Below, piece after piece: positions 58,528-64,000 of a stretch of DNA of 64,000 nt. The notes below the pieces were generated by a model. The model had not been told where the DNA came from. It ran no database searches and worked only from the letters and a program-made list of their open reading frames with translations. Within the stretch, counting starts at the first letter, position 1, and each line of letters starts with the position of its first letter. Source of the DNA: Sophora flavescens (lineage: Eukaryota > Streptophyta > Magnoliopsida > Fabales > Fabaceae); contig CM061070.1 of the NCBI GenBank assembly GCA_030762895.1, positions 48,220,831 through 48,284,830 of the forward strand. The letters are read 5' to 3'. The translations under genes and the position numbers were made by a program.

Positions 58528-58538
58528 CTCTGATACCA
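58528..58538 (-). other. A primer-binding site, initiator-Met type
   Basis: On the minus strand TGGTATCAGAG, five bases from the LTR edge at 58544. Confidence 0.85.
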
Positions 58539-58543
58539 CCAAA

Positions 58544-60060
58544 CGAGACACCCCGTTATGTCACGTTGTGCCATTAAGTTAAACCTTATCAATTAATTGC
58601 ATACTCGCATGCTTAACATTAACGTATATGCCAAAATACGTAAAAAATTAAAAACTTAAATATAAACATACAACGTATGAAATTTAAAGCATCACACCAT
58701 ATATATATCATACATGCATACCATATGTTTATGCATCAGAGTACCAAAGCACTATCTAGGGTATCCCCTCAATAGGATCCCTTGCAAGTACATGCTTATA
58801 CAAACTCTTATTAGCGGAAAAAATCAAATGTATTAAGACACACTGGCCATAAACTCTCTAATTTCGACCACTCGAATCCACTGCTCTTCCTCCTGCATCT
58901 AGTTCATACGGAGCTCTTTCAAGATCTTCAGTAGATAGCTCATCCACAAAATCTTCTCATACGATTACATAATAACATATATACCAAATACATAAAATAG
59001 GGGATAAGAAACAATTCTATCATCAAAAGCAGAAAATAACCATAGTATATAATATAACAACAGTCACAGACACACATCACTCAAAAACAACCATCCTTTC
59101 TTTACGATATCATCCTCTACCCTCAAACTCATGCAATCTAATTTTTATGCTGACGTGGCCACTACCAATCCTTTCACACATCCCTCACTGGGAATGTCAG
59201 TCAGTCGTCCAAGCGACGCGTTCCTAAATCCCGGTGCACAATCTCTTCCATGGTGAGAATGCTCATGCAAAGCAATGACACTATAGCTGCACATTTTAGC
59301 CGGTGCACACCCTGTCCGCTCCCGAAGGTGCTTATGCAAAGCATTGACACTATAGCTGCACAACCTAATATCTAAGTTGGAACGGTCTAGAGAGAACTCC
59401 GAACCTCATGTATTCCAAACACACGGTTGTGAACAACAATACAAACATATGAATCTCACTGACTCGCAACAATAACAACCTAGTGCCTCAAGCTTCCATC
59501 ATAGCCTCAACTCGCATTCTATATCACATCTCATCTATAAAATAATAAATTTAGGCTAGGAACCTCTAAGTCACATTCAATCTCTCACCCAGACAAAATA
59601 TATCCGAACAACACATATCTTTACTTTAAAAAAAACCAACTAAGCATATTATCAAACCAGGAAGATCATGCATAATACAATACTCATAAAATATTCAAAC
59701 AACAAAATAAAACATCACATGCAGTAGAATACCTTAAAAATCGTATCACAACAATTTAATAATAAATAAGTCAGACATACTTAAATATTATAAAATTATC
59801 CTAATGGTGATAAATCTACAATCCCCGAATCATCATTGGTATTATGGCAAAGCTTCCAATGTGATTTTTGGTCTTGTCGATTACTCAACCACTAGTAGGG
59901 TTTAGGTCGCTCTACACCATTATCATAAAATATACTACTTATCCATTCCAACGGCAGGATGATTCTTTCCCCCACCTGAACTTATCACTGGATTCACGAA
60001 CTTTCTGAACCTCATTACTACACCACGGTTATCAGTTAACCTCCAACCAAATCACATAAA
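58544..60060 (-). repeat. A 5' LTR, right part missing
   Basis: Starts CGAGACACCCCG (the first base of TG has changed) and aligns with 60223-61905 of the B LTR. It includes the two GCTCATGCA...CTATAGCTGCACA units (59265-59362) and the TAGGGTTTAGGTCGC block near 59895. It breaks off at about 60060, where a different AT-rich segment begins. No gene is visible. Confidence 0.85.
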
Positions 60061-60222
60061 AATAAAGAGATTAAGTGGTGTGCACTAACAGTGTAAAACA
60101 CCTTTACACAAACACCCAATCAAATTTTGCCATATCATCATTATAGTTATTTTAATTTTATTTAATTCAAAAATAACAAAATATTAGATCTGATACGTTT
60201 TCTTCTTCCTCCACCCACCCTC
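60061..60222. repeat. MITE-like AT-rich fragment
   Basis: Not LTR sequence. It contains ACAGTGTAAAACACC followed by TTTACAC and a CCAATCAAAT...ATATCATC stretch, resembling the CAGTGTAAA-type MITE family common in legume genomes. Terminal repeats are not clearly visible, so only a fragment may be left. Confidence 0.35.
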
Positions 60223-63200
60223 TGGGACACCCCGTTGTGCCCCATTGTATTATTAAATTAGAACCTTATTATTTATTTACTTAATCACGCGCTTATCGGT
60301 AAAAATACGTAAAATTAAAACTTAATTAATAATCATATAACTTCTACAAATATAACACACCAAAACTATATTACATAAATACACACATAAGTATCCTTTA
60401 TTTTACACAGCACTGTTTAGGGTATCCTCTCAGCGGGATCCCACACAGGTACTTATTTATACAACTTGCTTATAACTAACAGAAAACAAAACATCTTATG
60501 TGACTCACTGGCCCTAAACTTACTACGCTACATTATTAGGATCAGTAGGTTGTTCTTCAGTGTCAACTTCATAGGGAACATCATTCAACTCCTCAACAAC
60601 CTCCGTTTCGTATTGGGTTCCACCCATCTCATCAGTAACATAGTCGTCCATCTGGTCTTCTAACGTAACAGGGTAAACATACACAAAATACAGAAATAGG
60701 GAGATAAGAAACAGTTCTATCATCATAAGTGGAAAAGATTCATAGCATATAATACAATAATAGTCACAAACATGCATCACTCACAATCTACAATCATCCA
60801 TATTTTATAACATCATCCTCTACCCTCCAACTCATGCAACTAAACCTTTATGCTGACGTGGTCACTACTAATCTTGTCACACATCCCTCGTTAAGAATGT
60901 CAGTCAATCATCCAAGTGACATGTTCACAACGTCGGTGCACATTCTCATCCATGGTGAGAATTCTCATGCAAGGCAATGACACTATAGCTGCACAGTACC
61001 ATCGGTGCACACCCTGGTTCTCTCTTCAACTCGATCAAGGGTGCTCATGCATAGCAATGACACTATAGTTGCACAACTTAAATTCTAATTTGGAACGGTC
61101 CACGAGAACTTCGGACCTCATGTATCTCAAATACACGGTTATGAACAACAATGCAACATATGATTCTCACTGACTTTTATCAATAACAACCTAGTACCTC
61201 AAGCTTTTCCTCACAACCTCCACTTACGATCTATATCACATCACTTCTATAAAATAATAGCGAGGCACATCTAATTCATATTCAAAACTCTCACCCAAAC
61301 AAAATACCTCCGAGCAATATATATCTTTCCTTAAAATAATCTAAGCATAGTATTAAACTCAGGCAGATCATGCATAACACATTTATCAACAGAATATTCC
61401 AACATTTCAATATCATATAAGGTAATTTATCACAACCAACTCATAATAGTCCAATCAAATAAATAACAAAGTCAGACTCTGTCACGGCCTGGCCGTGATA
61501 GCCATCACGGCCGTGACAGACAACAAACATCCTCAATATCATAAATATTCAAACACCGCAATAATACGTCACATGCAGATGGAATACCTCAACCAACGGA
61601 TCACAAACAGTCAACATTAAATAATTCATACATCCTCAAATATGAATAATTAACCTAAGGCGATAAACCTACAATTCCCAAATCGTCATTGGTATTACAG
61701 AAAAGTTTCCAATACGATTTTGGTATTGTCGATGACTCGACCACTAGTAGGGTTTAGGTCGCCCTACACCATTATTATAAATTATATACTACTTATCGGT
61801 TCCGATGATGGAATGGTTCTTTCTCCCACCTGAGTTATCACCGGAAACACGTACACGACGATCCTCGTTATCCTGCCACGAGTTAACACAACCACCTTCA
61901 ACCAAATCAACAATAAAACAAATCAAGAAACTAAAAACATCCAAAACCCTACTACATGGTCACGGCTTCTAGGGGGTTTGGGTGACTAAAATTCCTAATC
62001 ATGATTAAGTCATGGATTAATGGTCCTTAATCAACCAAGATCATTTATGAAAACTTTGAACAAAACTCATCAAATCTCATCCACCTAGGGTTCGGCCAAC
62101 ATAGAGATTTTAGGGTAAGGATTTTCATTTTAATAAACTAATCATGGATTAGAGTGTGTAGGCATACATGTCATATGAAATACATGATCATACATGACAA
62201 CACATGAACAAAACCCTATCAAACCTATTCTCCTAGGTTCGGCCAAAGCTAGTTTATTAGGAAGGAAATTTTTGATTACCACATACTCTTAGATACAGAC
62301 AATAGCAATGATTATAAGAACATAGGAAGTGGTTTCACAATTTTAAGATTTTTCTACAATTTGTTATGAATTTTCAAAGTTCTAGATCTAGAAACTTAAA
62401 AGTGATGAACAAATATGAAACAAACTTTGAATCAAGAAACTCATTAAAGAACATAGACATGATTAAGGAAGAAGAATAGGATTCACCTCTTTAAGATCAA
62501 AGACAAGTGAGAATCTAAGAACTTGCTTCACAAATTGATGCTTAAAGACTTATGAACCTAAGAGTTTTTAGAACAAAAGGCAATAGGAACCAAATGAAAT
62601 CTGAGGGAGGGTATTTATAGAGGTTGGTTGCGCCACTTTATAAGGATCTAGTAGGAATGAGTTGGCTTGTTCAAAGGATTAAAGTGCAAATAATTCCTAG
62701 GGACCATTTTGCAAAGATTTCAAAAGTATAAGGACTATTTTGCAAATTGCCAATAAATTGAAATGATGACCATGTGCCACATTAACTGTGGTCTCATCTT
62801 GACTTATTTTGGCTGATTTTTCAAGAGATATTTTGAGAAGAACCTAGAATAATGGAGAACACTTGAGGACATTGTAGAATTGTGTGGAACTTTGGAGAAT
62901 ATTTGAGAACTTTGTAGAATTGTGTGGAACATGGTGGAAGCTTCAAGAATCCACTTGACTCTTTCAAATTAAGGCAGCCCCCACTCCTTCTTGGGCCTGC
63001 GCATGGGCCTTGAAAACTTGGGCTTGAATTTAATTATTGTGGGGCCCACCAAAAGGCTTAAAGCTTAAACATGACATAGGAAACTTATATGATTTCTAAT
63101 GGGCTTCATGAAATTAAATTCATGGACAAGGATTTGGGCTTCATGGGCACGGTCCATTAATGGATTTGGAACAAAGATTCTGGCCCAATTCACTTGAAAA

Positions 63201-63738
63201 AACTTAGAAACTAACTTAAGGACCAAAGTGTAATTAATAGAAAGTTCAAGGACTTAAGCGTAAAATTCATAAATTGCCACTTTAACCTTGTAGAACCTTC
63301 TAGACTTAAAAGTGTGATTTATCCCCATGAATCATCTCAAAATACTAAGATAACCTCTTTATCTGCTCTTGGAAATTCCGAAATTCATTCTGTCGTTTAC
63401 CCGATTACGTATTTCGCCCGAAAAACGTAAATTATTTTATTTTTCTGAAATAATTCTAAAAATACAGAATTGTAGGAAATAAAATAAAAACCTTAAGTCT
63501 TTCGTTCACGAATTAAAATTAGGTCTTTTGAGCAGTATAAATATACTGTCAGTGAAAATAGCGGGTCGGGATTCGCCCGTCGTGTCAACCTAAATTTTAA
63601 TCGTAGCTTCCTACATTCAAGTAGGATTGAGTGATGAACTCCGTTTATTTAAAATAATTTTCTAATACTCATATAAATATATACAAATAATCGTTCGCAT
63701 TTCGATTATTTTGAAACAGTGAAAATCAGGGAGTTACA
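60223..63738 (-). repeat. B 3' LTR, complete
   Basis: 3,516 bp from TGGGACACCCCG to GGAGTTACA, followed by the reversed polypurine tract at 63739-63765. TATA-like site in element orientation near 62608-62622 (reverse of TATTTATAGAGG). A CpG-rich inverted repeat (CACGGCCTGGCCGTG and CACGGCCGTG) lies at 61481-61519. No gene; the 85-residue ORF at 60523-60780 is not kept in other copies. Confidence 0.9.
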
Positions 63739-63784
63739 TTACTACCCCACTTAAAAAAAAATTTGTCCTCGAAATTTACATACT

Positions 63785-64000
63785 TCAGAAAATATGTGGA
63801 TATCGTTGTTGCATATCTGCTTCACGTTCCCAAGTAGCATCTCCAGTAGTTTCATTCCATATGACCTTAACCAAAGGAATTTGTCTACCACGAAGCTCCT
63901 TAATCTTTTTATCTGCTATCCTTACAGGTAGAGCCTCATACTCTAGATTCTCTCGCAGTTGTATAGACTCAGACTCAATAACATGTGAAGGATCAGGATA
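63785..64000 (-). CDS. pol: B pol C-terminus, partial
   Basis: The minus-strand frame is open from the right edge to the TGA at 63785-63787. It reads YPDPSHVIESESIQLRENL, then YEALPVRIADKKIKELRG and VKVIWNETTGDATWEREADM, ending RYPHIF. This is the last 71 codons of Tekay/Del-type gypsy pol, after the integrase core. No stop interrupts it, so B may be better preserved than A. The polypurine tract and 3' LTR follow immediately. Confidence 0.9.
   Translation of the reverse strand, partial: YPDPSHVIESESIQLRENLEYEALPVRIADKKIKELRGRQIPLVKVIWNETTGDATWEREADMQQRYPHIF

Larger units (their letters stand above)
51719..58543 (-). mobile_element. A: Tekay/Del-type gypsy element, core region
   Basis: In minus orientation: 5' LTR at right (58544-60060), initiator-Met primer site, gag, protease, reverse transcriptase, RNase H, a short end of pol, polypurine tract and partial 3' LTR at left (51719-53369). 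A solo LTR splits gag (56294-58085). Integrase is missing: RNase H runs straight into the last codons of pol. C1 occupies the left side of the 3' LTR. The element is dead, with frameshifts in protease, reverse transcriptase and RNase H. Confidence 0.85.

Noticed and set aside
60523..60780. Acidic ORF with a hydrophobic start inside the B LTR; a similar start in the solo LTR at 15859-16155
   Set aside because: The A LTR copy shifts frame early and the solo LTR copy runs into an inserted element. Similarity is explained by LTR homology.

Overview
This window is a stretch of plant nuclear heterochromatin made almost entirely of nested LTR retrotransposons. No ordinary cellular gene, rRNA, tRNA, CRISPR array or bacterial-style operon is visible. 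Plant origin is shown by Ty1/copia elements with initiator-Met primer sites and an envelope-like third ORF (SIRE/Maximus type), by Ty3/gypsy elements of Tekay/Del type, and by Athila-like elements with a tRNA-Asp primer site. A legume is the best guess: the SIRE-like elements and one MITE-like fragment fit Fabaceae. That assignment is inference, not proof.

The layout is a nest several layers deep. (1) 1-7740: part of a Tekay-type LTR on the + strand, broken by a non-autonomous Athila-like element G1 (2019-7086, minus). (2) 7741-10617: a decayed minus-strand gypsy remnant with a reverse transcriptase relic, a primer site and a truncated LTR. (3) 10618-51718: one SIRE-like copia element, C1, spread over 41 kb because other elements landed in it. 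Its gag is split by a second copia element C2 (13411-32807). The 5' LTR of C2 holds a solo gypsy LTR (14175-19014, duplication ATTAC), which in turn holds a solo copia LTR (14525-15982, duplication GTTCC). The envelope-like region of C2 holds Athila-like G2 (24945-30673, duplication ATTTT). The envelope-like ORF of C1 holds Athila-like G3 (36764-43476, duplication GGCAC). (4) 51719-60060: Tekay-type element A on the minus strand, with C1 sitting in its 3' LTR and a solo gypsy LTR (56294-58085, duplication TTCAG) in its gag. (5) 60223-64000: element B, same family and strand, entering the window with its 3' LTR and the end of pol.

No element here looks able to move alone. C1 and C2 carry stop codons and frameshifts, and C2 has lost its reverse transcriptase. 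A has lost its integrase. G1 and G2 are gag-only and G3 is gag-protease only; they would depend on enzymes supplied in trans.

The most interesting structure lies in non-coding parts and in accessory ORFs: CpG-rich palindrome arrays placed just upstream of the LTR TATA boxes, a three-copy ladder of polypurine-tract-like 12-mers kept in all three Athila-like elements, an eight-copy hairpin array in the solo gypsy LTR, a Cys-rich repeat module behind gag in G1 and G2, and a tandem triplication of the end of the envelope-like region in C1. All positions were read by eye; boundaries backed by target-site duplications are the firmest.
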